Below, piece after piece: positions 26,710 to 36,293 of a stretch of 64,000 nt of DNA (its first letter is position 1; each line of letters begins with the position of its first letter). The stretch spans positions 1 to 64,000 of the forward strand of contig CAJXRC010000001.1 of assembly GCA_913058405.1 (NCBI GenBank), written 5' to 3'. A program made the translations under genes and the position numbers. The stretch is from an uncultured Colwellia sp. Its GTDB lineage: Bacteria > Pseudomonadota > Gammaproteobacteria > Enterobacterales > Alteromonadaceae. The notes beneath the pieces were generated by a model. It saw only the letters and a list, made by a program, of their open reading frames with translations. It did not search any database and had not been told where the DNA came from.

Positions 26710-26740
26710 ATTCAATAGCAGCATCATAAAAGATCTAAAA

Positions 26741-26761
26741 GCCCTTGTTAATTTCGAGGGC
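26741..26761 (+). repeat. Short hairpin between pspA and pspC
   Basis: GCCCT (26741-26745) and AGGGC (26757-26761) with an 11-base loop, preceded by AAAA and followed after a few bases by ATTTTT. It could be a weak terminator lowering pspC expression relative to pspA. Confidence 0.35.
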
Positions 26762-26815
26762 AATCATTTTTAAAGTAACAACGTAAAAGTAAGATTGCAA
26801 AACTAAGGAGTTCCC

Positions 26816-27046
26816 ATGAGATATGACCGAGAATATTCAAGTATAAAAAGTGTTCGTCAGACATTATGTAAAGACGTGGCAAATAAAAAATTAACCGGTG
26901 TCTGCGCAGGTATTGCCAAACATTATGACTTTCCTCGATTAGCTGTACGTATTGCCGCTATTGCTGCTCTGATTATGTTACCCGTAGTAACAGGTGTTGC
27001 ATATGTCGTAGCAAGCATGTTGCTACCTAATAGCAAGTATTACTAA
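26816..27046 (+). CDS. pspC: PspC-domain membrane protein
   Basis: A 76-residue inner-membrane protein with the PspC domain signature LTGVCAGIAKHYDFPRLAVR followed by one hydrophobic helix (IAAIAALIMLPVVTGVAYVV). PspC with PspB senses membrane stress and sequesters PspA. It is shorter than E. coli PspC (119 residues), lacking the periplasmic C-terminal part, and pspB is absent from the operon. A strong AAGGAG site precedes the ATG. Confidence 0.88.
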   Translation: MRYDREYSSIKSVRQTLCKDVANKKLTGVCAGIAKHYDFPRLAVRIAAIAALIMLPVVTGVAYVVASMLLPNSKYY

Positions 27047-27074
27047 TTTTCATTTCAATAAAAGTGAGGAACCT

Positions 27075-27431
27075 ATGAGCTTCTTTAAATCTTTAATACT
27101 GGCCATTTTTGCGACTATCTTCTTAACCTATGTTTTTGGTGTCGGCATGTTAGAGTTAATGGACTTGCATGTGATGATGGACGGTGAAGTTGTGGAGCCA
27201 CTAAAAGCCATAGGGGTTTCAGCTTTAGTTGTTGTGGTATTAGTTGTGGCTGCACTAGGAATTGTATTAAGTGTTTTTGGTGGCATGATATTTATTGGCT
27301 TGGTTATCTTTGGAAGCATTGCCATGGTGACTGTCGGTATATTTTGGCCAATTCTATTAATGGCTGTCGTTATTTGGCTTTTTACTCGAAATAACAGTAG
27401 TCGAAACAAAAGCACTAGGCAGTGCGCTTAG
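27075..27431 (+). CDS. Hydrophobic membrane protein, last gene of the psp operon
   Basis: A 118-residue protein with an N-terminal helix (ILAIFATIFLTYVFGVGML), a polar loop (DLHVMMDGEVVEPLK) and two to three strongly hydrophobic helices rich in Val, Gly and Ile, ending in a basic tail (RNNSSRNKSTRQCA). It has a good ribosome site (GAGGAA) and follows pspC by 28 bases, so it belongs to the operon. I do not recognise a named family. Position and topology suggest a membrane partner of PspA/PspC, perhaps replacing PspB. Confidence 0.7.
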   Translation: MSFFKSLILAIFATIFLTYVFGVGMLELMDLHVMMDGEVVEPLKAIGVSALVVVVLVVAALGIVLSVFGGMIFIGLVIFGSIAMVTVGIFWPILLMAVVIWLFTRNNSSRNKSTRQCA

Positions 27432-27482
27432 TGCTCAGTAAGAACAGCTATAGTTTTCAAGGTGAACTTAACGACTTTACTT

Positions 27483-28220
27483 TTACTTGAAGAATTTAGC
27501 TAAAATATTCTTACACTCTTCCGACTTAACCAAATGAGAAAATGCTTGGCTTTCTGCACTCATAATCTGGCTTAATGCCACTTTGTTTGCTTGACGAATT
27601 AGCTTTCGGCTAGTCATCACTGACTCAACAGGTAAGCTGGCAATGGCTTGGGCAACATCAGCAGTAAGCGCTAACAGTTCTTCAGGCTGACATGTCTGGT
27701 TGGTAATGCCATAACTCAATGCTTGTTCTGCATTAAACGTATTACCAAGCACCATTAATTCGAAGGCTTTATTTGGACCCACTTTTTGGGTTAATAACAA
27801 ACTAGAACCCGCTTCCGGACACAATCCTAGTTGGGTAAAGGGTAATTTAAATTTGCTATTATTGGCCGCAATAACCATATCACAATGCAATAATAACGTT
27901 GTGCCAATACCTACTGCAACGCCTGCAACGCCTGCCACGAGAGGTTTAGTAAATTCTGACAGTACGTTAATGAAATCAAGGGCAGCTAATTCATCATCAG
28001 CAGAGCATTGAATAAAATCGTGTAAATCATTACCCGCACAAAAGCACTGTTCATTCCCTTGTATGACGACGCAATGAATACTTGGGGTTTGTTCTGCATA
28101 GTCGAAATACTGACAGAGCTGCTTATACATATCGTTAGTTAATGCATTTTTTTTATCAGTACGGTTCAACGTAATGGTAAAAACACCTTGGTTTTCTGTC
28201 GTTAAAATCAAATTATTCAT
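27483..28220 (-). CDS. Enoyl-CoA hydratase/isomerase family protein
   Basis: A 245-residue crotonase-fold enzyme. The CoA-binding/oxyanion segments are CFCAGNDLHDFIQ (near residue 61) and AGVAGVAVGIGTTLLLHCD (near 97). It has the PFTQLGLCPEAGSSLLL loop, where Glu is the probable catalytic acid position. The lack of a second conserved Glu suggests an isomerase or atypical hydratase rather than a classical beta-oxidation hydratase. It stands alone, convergent with the psp operon, and its role is not fixed by context. Confidence 0.8.
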   Translation of the reverse strand: MNNLILTTENQGVFTITLNRTDKKNALTNDMYKQLCQYFDYAEQTPSIHCVVIQGNEQCFCAGNDLHDFIQCSADDELAALDFINVLSEFTKPLVAGVAGVAVGIGTTLLLHCDMVIAANNSKFKLPFTQLGLCPEAGSSLLLTQKVGPNKAFELMVLGNTFNAEQALSYGITNQTCQPEELLALTADVAQAIASLPVESVMTSRKLIRQANKVALSQIMSAESQAFSHLVKSEECKNILAKFFK

Positions 28221-28301
28221 TTGCCACCAGTTTAGTTACATAGGTTTATCAATACGGTATAGTCAAACCTTAATACTTGTTATCAGGGATGTATAGTTAC
28301 A

Positions 28302-28745
28302 ATGAGAAATATTCACTATAGAAAAGTCGCTATTTTTTGCACTTTATTGTTCGCAATGATGAGTAATGTCTACGCGGCAAGTACAATTAGCGTTAACGAT
28401 GGATATGTTAAAGCAAGTATACCTGGCAGTGATGTTACCGCTGCTTATATGACTTTACGCAATACTAGTAATAAAGCAATTACGTTACAAAAAGTTAGCA
28501 GCACAGTCTCTGATCGCATTGAAATACATGAGCACAGTATGTCTGATGGTATGATGCGTATGCGTGAAGTAGGTGAGATTACCATCAAAGCTAATAGTGA
28601 AGTAGTGCTCCAACCATCTGGATTGCACCTTATGATTTTTTCATTAAAACAGCAAATAACTGATAAAGATGTTATCGCATTAACATTATACTTTTCTAAT
28701 GACACTGAAGTTAAAATTCAATTACCTGTTCTTAAGTATAAATAG
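28302..28745 (+). CDS. PCu(A)C periplasmic copper chaperone
   Basis: A 147-residue exported copper-binding protein. A signal peptide (VAIFCTLLFAMMSNVYA) is followed by a cupredoxin-like domain with the exact Cu(I) motif H-x10-M-x21-H-x-M: His76, Met87, His109 and Met111. PCu(A)C proteins deliver copper to the CuA/CuB sites of cytochrome oxidases and may serve other copper enzymes, such as NosZ in this genome. It is followed closely by the DUF2333 gene. Confidence 0.9.
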   Translation: MRNIHYRKVAIFCTLLFAMMSNVYAASTISVNDGYVKASIPGSDVTAAYMTLRNTSNKAITLQKVSSTVSDRIEIHEHSMSDGMMRMREVGEITIKANSEVVLQPSGLHLMIFSLKQQITDKDVIALTLYFSNDTEVKIQLPVLKYK

Positions 28746-28778
28746 TACAATACTAACAACCTCATCCTTGGAGTGGAT

Positions 28779-29774
28779 ATGAAAACAATGTTTTCTACAA
28801 AATCAATTGTCTGGGCCTTTACTGGCGTATTTTTTCTTCTGTATGGCATTGGTGTTTATTGGAGTACTACACCTTCATCCATCAATATTCATGCTGAAGT
28901 GACACAAGCAGCTAAAGCTGAAAATGTTGCCCCTGTTGTTGGCTATACCACCACCACGGCTTTAATAAAAGTCAGTGAAGCATTATTGAATAAACCTGGT
29001 GGTTATTTATCAAATGACATTATGCCTCCTTCGCTTTTTTTAGATAATATGCCTGCTTGGGAATTCGGTGTATTAGAAATGGTACGAGATTTAGCTTTAG
29101 TGATGCGTAAAGATTTTAGCCGTTCGCAGTCACAATCACTTGTTAATAAACATTTACTGGAAGCACAGCCTCGCTTTAATATCGACAGTGAAAGTTGGGC
29201 TGTACCCAGTGCAGAATCTGAATATGGTGAAGCTATTAAGCAACTGTACGCGTATCGTACCGCATTGGTCAGCAGCAATGGCAATAACAAAGCTCAGTTT
29301 TATGCCCGTGCCGATAACCTACGTGCCTATATCGAAGAAGTACAAAAGCGTTTAGGTAGTTATTCCCATCGCTTAAGCTTGAGTGTTGGTCGTGAACAAG
29401 TGAACACTGATTTGGCAGGTGATAAACCTGCAGAACAATCAAGCCAAGGTTTCTCTCATTTACAACTGCAAACAAGTTGGTGGCAAATAGATGATGTATT
29501 TTATGAAGCCCGCGGTGCTACTTGGGCATTACTGCAATTACTTAAAGCCATTGAGATAGATTTTAATAGTGTGTTAGAAAACAAAAATGCCAAAATTAGC
29601 TTACAACAAATTATTCGTGAGCTAGAAGCTAGCCAAGAATCCGTATGGAGCCCAATGATTTTAAACGGTAGTGGCTTTGGTATTCTTGCCAACCATTCAT
29701 TGGTAATGGCTAACTATATTTCTCGCGCAAATGCAGCTTTAATCGATTTAAATGAACTTTTAACCAAAGGATAA
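28779..29774 (+). CDS. DUF2333 family membrane-anchored protein
   Basis: A 331-residue protein with one N-terminal transmembrane helix (IVWAFTGVFFLLYGIGVYW) and a large periplasmic domain of the DUF2333 family. Recognisable blocks are GGYLSNDIMPPSLFLDNMPA, WEFGVLEMVRDLALVMR and WWQIDDVFYEARGATWALLQ. The start at 28779 follows GGAG by five bases; the GTG six bases earlier was rejected. The function of the family is unknown. It lies between the PCuAC gene and a TIGR04219-type barrel, with 4 bases to the latter, so those two are probably one transcript. Confidence 0.85.
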   Translation: MKTMFSTKSIVWAFTGVFFLLYGIGVYWSTTPSSINIHAEVTQAAKAENVAPVVGYTTTTALIKVSEALLNKPGGYLSNDIMPPSLFLDNMPAWEFGVLEMVRDLALVMRKDFSRSQSQSLVNKHLLEAQPRFNIDSESWAVPSAESEYGEAIKQLYAYRTALVSSNGNNKAQFYARADNLRAYIEEVQKRLGSYSHRLSLSVGREQVNTDLAGDKPAEQSSQGFSHLQLQTSWWQIDDVFYEARGATWALLQLLKAIEIDFNSVLENKNAKISLQQIIRELEASQESVWSPMILNGSGFGILANHSLVMANYISRANAALIDLNELLTKG

Positions 29775-29778
29775 TGAC

Positions 29779-30531
29779 ATGAAAAAAACTTTACTCGCTG
29801 GCAGCTTAGCAGCACTGATGTGCGGTACAGCCCAAGCCGATACTTTATTGGGTTTATATATCGGCGGCCAAATTTGGTCAAATGATGCCAGCGGTACTTT
29901 TGGTGAAGGCACTGATGATCAGTCAGTTTTTGAATTTGATGATGAAAACCAAGGTAGCTTCTATGTTGCTTTTGAACATCCAATTCCATTAATTCCTAAT
30001 ATAAAAATAGCATCAACAACTCTTGATACGGTTGGTGGTACGCAATTAACAGATACTTTTACCTTTGAAGACATCACTTACCCTGCTGGTACAACATTAG
30101 ATACAACGCTTGATGCTAGCTATGTTGATTACACGCTTTATTACGAAGTATTCGATAATGATTTATTAACGTTCGATTTCGGTTTAACTGCTCGTGATTT
30201 AGATGCTTACATTAAAGTTTCAGCGACAGATAGTAACGGCAGTGATCTTGATATCTCTGGTATTATCCCGATGGCTTATGTTTCTACCATCATTGGTTTA
30301 CCACTTACTGGTCTAAACGTTTTCGCCGAAGCTAACTTTATTAGTTATGACGATCAAACTATTTATGATGCACAAATTGGCGTCAGCTACGCACTTTTAG
30401 ACAATGTTGCTGTCGATTTAGATGTAACGCTTGGTTACCGCACAGTGAAATTAGAATTAGATGATTTAGATGGTTTTTACAGTGATTTAACCTATGACGG
30501 TTTCTTTGCTGGTGCAGTGGTTCACTTTTAG
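29779..30531 (+). CDS. TIGR04219-type outer-membrane beta-barrel protein
   Basis: A 250-residue predicted outer-membrane protein. A signal peptide (LLAGSLAALMCGTAQA) precedes LLGLYIGGQIWSNDASGTFG, the family start. About eight beta strands alternating with acidic loops follow, and the last strand ends in VVHF with a terminal Phe for barrel assembly. Function is unknown. It is co-transcribed with the DUF2333 gene and ends at a very strong terminator. Confidence 0.83.
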   Translation: MKKTLLAGSLAALMCGTAQADTLLGLYIGGQIWSNDASGTFGEGTDDQSVFEFDDENQGSFYVAFEHPIPLIPNIKIASTTLDTVGGTQLTDTFTFEDITYPAGTTLDTTLDASYVDYTLYYEVFDNDLLTFDFGLTARDLDAYIKVSATDSNGSDLDISGIIPMAYVSTIIGLPLTGLNVFAEANFISYDDQTIYDAQIGVSYALLDNVAVDLDVTLGYRTVKLELDDLDGFYSDLTYDGFFAGAVVHF

Positions 30532-30568
30532 AACTCAGCCATAAAAGCAAACTCAATCAATATAAGAT

Positions 30569-30607
30569 AAAAGCCGTGGATATTATAAATATCCACGGCT
30601 TTTTTAT
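30569..30607 (+). terminator. Strong terminator after the TIGR04219-type gene
   Basis: A perfect 16-bp stem, with arms at 30569-30584 and 30588-30603 (core AAGCCGTGGATATT), a 3-base loop and a six-base T-run. It is one of the most stable hairpins in the window. Confidence 0.92.
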
Positions 30608-30658
30608 GTCTCAATTGTTTACATCCAAACTTTTTACGTCTAAATGAACTCTAGCATT

Positions 30659-30981
30659 ATACCAAGTCCATTAAGTTATTTCCCACTCAGCTAGAATTAA
30701 AAGGTTTAAAGGCAAGGCACTGATTGAAGCGAATGGTTATTCAGGAGAATATGCCCCTGTATTCTCTAATAATCTGCATCCATGCAGCGTCCTTGTCAAA
30801 ATCAATAACACAGCATGTAAGCCTTTACTTTTTATTAGGTACTCGCCCTTGGGAGCTTGTCAGAAAAGCAATAACTGCACAAATTTGTGAGATATAGAAT
30901 GACTATACCAGCAAAAATTTTGTTTGTTATAACTCTTCTGGCATAGCTCTGAGGTGGAAATAAATTTAATGGAATTGGTAT
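30659..30981. mobile_element. MITE-like non-coding element with terminal inverted repeats
   Basis: The left end ATACCAAGTCCATTAAG... (30659 onward) and the reverse complement of the right end ATACCAATTCCATTAAA... (30981 backward) align for about 32 bases with a few changes and one gap, through TTATTTCC and CTCAG. The 323-bp interior has no supportable gene. The right end abuts and shares a base with the stop codon of the lytic transglycosylase. The structure is typical of miniature inverted-repeat elements. The family was not identified and no clear target duplication is visible. Confidence 0.65.
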
Positions 30982-31628
30982 TATTTATTCAGATGAGAGA
31001 AGCGCCCATAACGTTGGTGTAAAATCCCCACTCGTTCTACATACACTTGGGTTTCTTTATAAGGAGGAATGCCGCCATATCTTTTAACAGCCCCTTCTCC
31101 TGCATTGTATGCTGCAGAAGCTAATTTATTATCACCCTTATATTTTTTCAGTAAGCGTGCTAAATGTTTAACGCCTCCCTTAATATTCTGCTGAGCACTT
31201 AACGAATTCCGTACACCAAGCTCATTCGCTGTGGCAGGCATTAACTGCATCAAACCTTGTGCGCCTTGCTTAGACACGGCTTGCGGATTGAAATGAGATT
31301 CAGCATGAATAACGGCTCGAACAAAGGCAGGATCAATATCATATTTCAATGCGGCAGTATTTATGTCATTTCTATATAGCTGTAAATACAGCTTTGCTTT
31401 GCGCCAATCAATTAAGGAGTCAACTTCACAAGCATAACAATCAAATCGATAACGGCTAAAATTGACATCAAGTGGTTCAATATCAGAGAATGACGTTACA
31501 CCTGATGAGGACTTATAGGTGTAAATATTTGCTGACTTTTTGTCAAAAGCATAACTAAAGGTCACAGCTGTAGCTAAAATAAAAAGTAGACTAAAGCGTA
31601 AATATTTAAATTTCTTATTTAAAAGCAC
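30981..31628 (-). CDS. Lytic transglycosylase (SLT domain)
   Basis: Exported murein lytic transglycosylase cleaving peptidoglycan with 1,6-anhydro ends. The SLT domain includes AVIHAESHFNPQAVSKQGAQG (catalytic Glu in HAES), GLMQLMPATA and the late AAYNAGEGAVKRYGGIPPY, followed by ETQVYVERV. Starting at GTG 31628 gives 215 residues with an immediate signal peptide (FSLLFILATAVTFSYA). A longer reading from 31757 places the hydrophobic segment too far inside and runs into the cysJ leader. A DUF4124-like YTYKSSSGVTSFSDIEP segment precedes the catalytic domain. Confidence 0.85.
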   Translation of the reverse strand: MLLNKKFKYLRFSLLFILATAVTFSYAFDKKSANIYTYKSSSGVTSFSDIEPLDVNFSRYRFDCYACEVDSLIDWRKAKLYLQLYRNDINTAALKYDIDPAFVRAVIHAESHFNPQAVSKQGAQGLMQLMPATANELGVRNSLSAQQNIKGGVKHLARLLKKYKGDNKLASAAYNAGEGAVKRYGGIPPYKETQVYVERVGILHQRYGRFSHLNK

Positions 31629-31689
31629 CTTTATCAATGCTCCCAATTCAATATACTTAACATCGACTAAAATCCTTTCATAATTGTAT

Positions 31690-31704
31690 ATTCCATTTTG
31701 GAAT
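31690..31704. promoter_or_regulatory. Palindrome upstream of cysJIH
   Basis: ATTCCA-TTT-TGGAAT is a perfect 6-bp dyad, 82 bases before cysJ, in the gap between the divergent transglycosylase and cysJ genes. It is a candidate activator site, for example for CysB; the assignment is by position only. Confidence 0.4.
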
Positions 31705-31785
31705 AAAAAATCGCTATCTATTCCTTTTGATCTGAATGAAATTTGTCTATTCTTCATTCATCAATTGTCATGGGTGAAAATAGTT

Positions 31786-33624
31786 ATGTTGCCAGAGCAG
31801 CGCTTATTAAATCAAAATACATCAAATTCAGCAAACAATAGTAGTGCCTTAGATGCAAATCAATTAGCTTCACTACAACAAACCGTTGCTGATTATTCAT
31901 CACTTCAACTTGCTTGGGCAAGTGGTTATTTAGCCGCGAAAAGCGAACAAGGTCATAATGTCCAGATCGCACCGTCTGCACCAGCGGTTGCTGCAAAGAC
32001 CTTAACTATTTTATATGCCTCACAAACAGGCAACGCTAAAGGTGTCGCTAGCAAGCTTGAGAAAAGTGCAAAAGCTGCAGGTATCAATGTTGTACTTAAA
32101 AACATTGCTGACTATAAAGCCAAAGCCTTAAAGAATGAAAGCCACCTGTTAATAGTCGCTAGTACAAATGGCGAAGGCGAAGCACCAGATGATGCTATTG
32201 AATTTCATGAATATTTATTAGGTAAAAAAGCACCTAAATTACCTAATCTTAGCTATAGCGTTTTAGCTTTAGGTGATAGTAGCTATGAATTTTTCTGTCA
32301 AACGGGTAAAGATTTTGACGAGCGTTTAAAAGCATTAGGCGCGAAACAAGTTACTGCTCGCGTTGATTGTGACGTAGATTACGACAGTGATTGTGAAAGC
32401 TGGACAGCAAGTATTGTTGAAAGCTTAAAAGATGAGCTTACACAATCTACTGCAGGTTTAGCGCCCGTTATTGATTTACCAACTGCAGGCGCTGAAAGTC
32501 AGTATTCAAAACAAAATCCATTTGAAGCTGAATTCTCTTTAAGTCAAAAGATTACTGGTCGAGATTCTGCTAAAGATGTTCGTCATATTGAAATTGACTT
32601 AGGTGAATCCGGTTTAACTTACCAAGTAGGTGATGCATTAGGCGTTTGGTTTGAAAACGACGCTGATTTAGTTGCAGACTTGATTGCTACGCTAAGTCTT
32701 ACTGGCGAAGAAAAAATTAAGTTAAAAGTTAATGGCGCAAATCAGGTTTTCACACTAACTGATGCCCTAACTACAGAGTTAGAAATTACACAAACAGCGC
32801 CAGCATTTGTTGAATTTTGGGCAAAAATTTCTGGTGATAAAGCGCTTACTAAAATTGCTGCTGATAAAAACACCGCTAGAGAGTACGCTGGTGAGCACCA
32901 AATCATCGATGTAGTGAAAGCAGCAAAAACTGAAATTGATCCTCAATTCTTTGTTGAATCACTTCGTAAAATAACTCCGCGTTTGTATTCAATAGCATCA
33001 GCACAAGCTGAAGTTGAAGAAGAAGTTCACTTAACCGTTGGTTTAGTAAGTTTCGATGCAAATGGCGAACCACGCACTGGTGGCGCTTCAAGCTTCTTAG
33101 CAAACCGCTTAGAAGAAGGTCAGAAAGTACGTGTTTTTGTTGAACACAATGATAATTTCCGTTTACCTCAATCAGATGATACTCCAGTCATTATGATTGG
33201 ACCAGGTACTGGTGTAGCGCCATTTAGAGCTTTCATGCAAGAACGTGAAGCACGCGATGCCAATGGCGATAACTGGATGTTTTTTGGTGATCAAACTTTC
33301 ACTCAAGACTTCTTATATCAAGTTGAATGGCAGAATTATTTAAAATCTGGTTTGTTAACACGTATGGACGTAGCCTTTTCTCGCGACCAAGCTGAAAAAG
33401 TTTATGTGCAAGACCGATTAAAAGAACAAGCAAGTGATGTTTTTGCTTGGTTAGAACGTGGCGCACACCTATATATTTGTGGTGATGCTAACCGTATGGC
33501 CAAAGATGTTCACCAAACCTTGGTAGAAATTATCCAAGAGCACGGTAAATTAAGTGCAGAACAAGCAGAAGACTATTTAAAATCACTTAGATCTAATAAG
33601 CGTTACCAGAAGGATGTTTACTAA
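31786..33624 (+). CDS. cysJ: Sulfite reductase (NADPH) flavoprotein alpha subunit
   Basis: FAD/FMN electron-transfer subunit of assimilatory sulfite reductase. The flavodoxin domain has [13 protein letters not shown] (FMN phosphate loop) and [19 protein letters not shown]. It is followed by the ferredoxin-reductase-like FAD domain (PRLYSIAS), the NADPH site ([18 protein letters not shown]) and the C-terminal RYQKDVY. The start is placed at 31786 (MLPEQRLL, 612 residues); the 34 codons upstream in frame overlap the transglycosylase leader and are not part of the family. Its stop overlaps the cysI start (TAATG). Confidence 0.96.
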   Translation: MLPEQRLLNQNTSNSANNSSALDANQLASLQQTVADYSSLQLAWASGYLAAKSEQGHNVQIAPSAPAVAAKTLTILYASQTGNAKGVASKLEKSAKAAGINVVLKNIADYKAKALKNESHLLIVASTNGEGEAPDDAIEFHEYLLGKKAPKLPNLSYSVLALGDSSYEFFCQTGKDFDERLKALGAKQVTARVDCDVDYDSDCESWTASIVESLKDELTQSTAGLAPVIDLPTAGAESQYSKQNPFEAEFSLSQKITGRDSAKDVRHIEIDLGESGLTYQVGDALGVWFENDADLVADLIATLSLTGEEKIKLKVNGANQVFTLTDALTTELEITQTAPAFVEFWAKISGDKALTKIAADKNTAREYAGEHQIIDVVKAAKTEIDPQFFVESLRKITPRLYSIASAQAEVEEEVHLTVGLVSFDANGEPRTGGASSFLANRLEEGQKVRVFVEHNDNFRLPQSDDTPVIMIGPGTGVAPFRAFMQEREARDANGDNWMFFGDQTFTQDFLYQVEWQNYLKSGLLTRMDVAFSRDQAEKVYVQDRLKEQASDVFAWLERGAHLYICGDANRMAKDVHQTLVEIIQEHGKLSAEQAEDYLKSLRSNKRYQKDVY

Positions 33625-35363
33625 TGAGCAACGATTTCACAAAAGTTGAAAACCCGGTATTAATTGTTGAAGGTAAACAGGCCGACAATGAACGCTTAAA
33701 AGCTGAAAGCGATTATCTTCGAGGTACGATTAAAGAAGATCTGCAAGACAGAATGACAGGTGGCTTCACCAGCGATAACTTCCAGTTGATTCGTACTCAC
33801 GGTATGTATCAACAAGATGACCGCGATATTCGTGCAGAACGTCAAAAACAAAAACTTGAACCATTACATAACGTGATGCTTAGAGCGCGTTTACCTGGTG
33901 GTATTATCAATCCAACACAATGGTTGGCTATTGATAAATTTGCTGATGACTATACCTCTTACGGTAGTATTCGCTTAACTACACGTCAAACGTTTCAGTT
34001 TCATGGTGTTTTAAAGCCAAATATTAAATTAATGCACCAAACGCTACACAGTGTTGGTTTAGATTCAATTGCTACTGCGGGTGATGTTAACCGTAACGTA
34101 CTATGTACTTCTAACCCGGTTGAATCAGCATTGCATCAAGAAGCTTACGAATGGGCAACCAAAATCAGTGAGCATTTATTACCAAAAACACGTGCTTATG
34201 CCGAGATTTGGTTAGATGAAGAGAAAGTTGAAACAACAGAAGACGATGTAATAGAGCCTGTTTTAGGTAGTAATTATTTACCACGTAAATTTAAAACAAC
34301 GGTAGTCATTCCGCCAAATAACGACATTGATGTACATGCCAATGACTTAAACTTTGTTGCTATTAGCGAAGGTGGCGAGTTAATTGGTTTTAACGTACTT
34401 GTTGGTGGCGGCTTAGCCATGACTCATGGCGATAAAGCGACTTATCCTCGTTGTGCTGACGACTTTGGTTTTATTGCAAAAGAGCATACTTTAGCGATTG
34501 CTGCTGCTGTTGTTACTACTCAACGTGATTGGGGAAACCGTGTTAATCGTAAAAATGCTAAAACTAAATATACGTTAGATAGAGTTGGTGTTGATACGTT
34601 TAAAGCTGAAGTTGAACGTAGAGCAGGTATAGAGTTCTCTGAATCACGTTCATATGAATTTACTCACCGTGGCGATAACTTTGGCTGGGTTGAAGGTATT
34701 GATGGTAAAAATCACTTAACTTTGTTCATAGAAAATGGTCGTATTCTTAATTTTAATGGTAAATCATTAAAAACAGGTATGCTTGAAATAGCCAAAATAC
34801 ATAAAGGTGATTTCCGTTTAACTGCCAACCAAAACTTAATTGTTGCTGGTGTTTCTGCAGAAGATAAAACGATTATTGAACAACTTGCCCGTGAGCACGG
34901 TTTAATTAGCGACGGTGTTTCAAATCAACGTAAGAGTTCAATGGCTTGTGTTGCTTTTCCTACTTGTCCATTAGCCATGGCGGAAGCTGAGCGTTACTTA
35001 CCAAGTTTAGTTGACGATGTTGAAGCTATTCTTGAAAAGAATGGCCTAAAGGATGACAGCATTATCTTACGTGTTACAGGCTGTCCGAATGGTTGTGGCC
35101 GTGCAATGCTTGCTGAAATTGGTTTAGTCGGTAAAGGTCCAGGTAAATACAATATGTATCTAGGCAGTGACTTAGCCGGTAGTCGTGTGCCAAAGCTATA
35201 CAAAGAAAATGTTGATGAAGCTGGCGTGTTGAGCGAAATTGATGCGTTGAGTGCTCGTTGGTCAGCAGAACGTAATGACGGCGAAGCCTTTGGTGATTTC
35301 GTTATTCGTGCAGGTATTGTTGAACAAGTTATTGTGAGCTTTAGGGATTTTCACCATGCTTAA
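33624..35363 (+). CDS. cysI: Sulfite reductase hemoprotein beta subunit
   Basis: Siroheme/4Fe-4S subunit reducing sulfite to sulfide with six electrons from CysJ. The duplicated nitrite/sulfite reductase domains are visible: [15 protein letters not shown] in the first half and, in the second, the cluster-siroheme ligands [11 protein letters not shown] and [12 protein letters not shown]. Length is 579 residues (usual about 570). It overlaps cysJ by one base and cysH by 8 bases. Confidence 0.96.
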   Translation: MSNDFTKVENPVLIVEGKQADNERLKAESDYLRGTIKEDLQDRMTGGFTSDNFQLIRTHGMYQQDDRDIRAERQKQKLEPLHNVMLRARLPGGIINPTQWLAIDKFADDYTSYGSIRLTTRQTFQFHGVLKPNIKLMHQTLHSVGLDSIATAGDVNRNVLCTSNPVESALHQEAYEWATKISEHLLPKTRAYAEIWLDEEKVETTEDDVIEPVLGSNYLPRKFKTTVVIPPNNDIDVHANDLNFVAISEGGELIGFNVLVGGGLAMTHGDKATYPRCADDFGFIAKEHTLAIAAAVVTTQRDWGNRVNRKNAKTKYTLDRVGVDTFKAEVERRAGIEFSESRSYEFTHRGDNFGWVEGIDGKNHLTLFIENGRILNFNGKSLKTGMLEIAKIHKGDFRLTANQNLIVAGVSAEDKTIIEQLAREHGLISDGVSNQRKSSMACVAFPTCPLAMAEAERYLPSLVDDVEAILEKNGLKDDSIILRVTGCPNGCGRAMLAEIGLVGKGPGKYNMYLGSDLAGSRVPKLYKENVDEAGVLSEIDALSARWSAERNDGEAFGDFVIRAGIVEQVIVSFRDFHHA

Positions 35364-36117
35364 TACCACCATAGGTACTGCAGATAAAGGGCTTACCAGC
35401 CCTTTTGAAGTAGCCTTTCCTCATCCTGCTATAGGAGAGTGGAATCAGTCTTTGGAAAAACAAACGGCAATTGCTCGTGCAGAGTGGGCAATGGAAAATT
35501 TGCCAGGCCAGTTTGTTTTATCTTCAAGCTTTGGTATTCAATCGGCGGTAATGTTGCATTTACTTACCCAAGTAGATAGTAATATTCCGGTATTGATAAC
35601 GGATACAGGACATTTATTTCCTGAAACTTATCAATTTATTGAGCAGTTAACTGATCGTTTGAACTTGAATTTGCAGGTCTATCAAGCCAAAGAAAGCGCA
35701 GCATGGCAGCAAGCCAAATATGGTGAAGAATGGGCGCAAAGTGATGATGCACTTAAAGCCTATAACCGCCGTAATAAAGTTGAACCATTAGAGCGTGGTT
35801 TATCTGAGCTAAACGCAAATACTTGGTTTTCTGGTGTTCGTCGCCAACAATCGGCTCACCGAGAAGGTTTATCTGTAGTAGGTACGCTGCGTGGTCGTTA
35901 TAAAGTACATCCGATTATTGATTGGAGTAATAAAGACGTACATGAGTACTTAACTAAGCACAACTTACCGTACCATCCATTATGGGATGAAGGTTACGTA
36001 TCGGTTGGTGATGTACACAGTACCAAACCATTAACCTTAGGTATGACTGAAGAAGAGACTCGTTTTGGCGGTGGTAACCGTGAATGTGGACTTCATACCG
36101 ACGGTGATGGTATTTAG
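35356..36117 (+). CDS. cysH: Phosphoadenosine phosphosulfate (PAPS) reductase
   Basis: Thioredoxin-dependent reduction of PAPS to sulfite in sulfate assimilation. It has [15 protein letters not shown] (PP-loop-like), [23 protein letters not shown] and the catalytic C-terminal ECGLH. The absence of the extra Cys-Cys pair of APS reductases marks it as the PAPS-specific, cluster-free type. The 253-residue protein starts inside the end of cysI, completing the cysJIH operon; cysDNC are not in the window. Confidence 0.95.
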   Translation: MLNTTIGTADKGLTSPFEVAFPHPAIGEWNQSLEKQTAIARAEWAMENLPGQFVLSSSFGIQSAVMLHLLTQVDSNIPVLITDTGHLFPETYQFIEQLTDRLNLNLQVYQAKESAAWQQAKYGEEWAQSDDALKAYNRRNKVEPLERGLSELNANTWFSGVRRQQSAHREGLSVVGTLRGRYKVHPIIDWSNKDVHEYLTKHNLPYHPLWDEGYVSVGDVHSTKPLTLGMTEEETRFGGGNRECGLHTDGDGI

Positions 36118-36153
36118 TTTTTGCTCACATATAGTGAATAATTAGATCATCTT

Positions 36154-36190
36154 AAAAAGCTAAAAGAGAAAACTCTTTTAGCTTTTTTTA
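36154..36190 (+). terminator. Terminator of cysJIH
   Basis: AAAAAGCTAAAAGAG (36154-36168) pairs with CTCTTTTAGCTTTTT (36173-36187), a perfect 15-bp stem with a 4-base loop and a run of T. Confidence 0.9.
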
Positions 36191-36293
36191 TGCCTATTAA
36201 TCGATGTATTCATTCAAAATAGGCACGAACAACAGCTAGTTTTATCTTTCTGGTGATTAATTGATAGGTTTGGAGCTTTCTTTTTCGTTTTAC

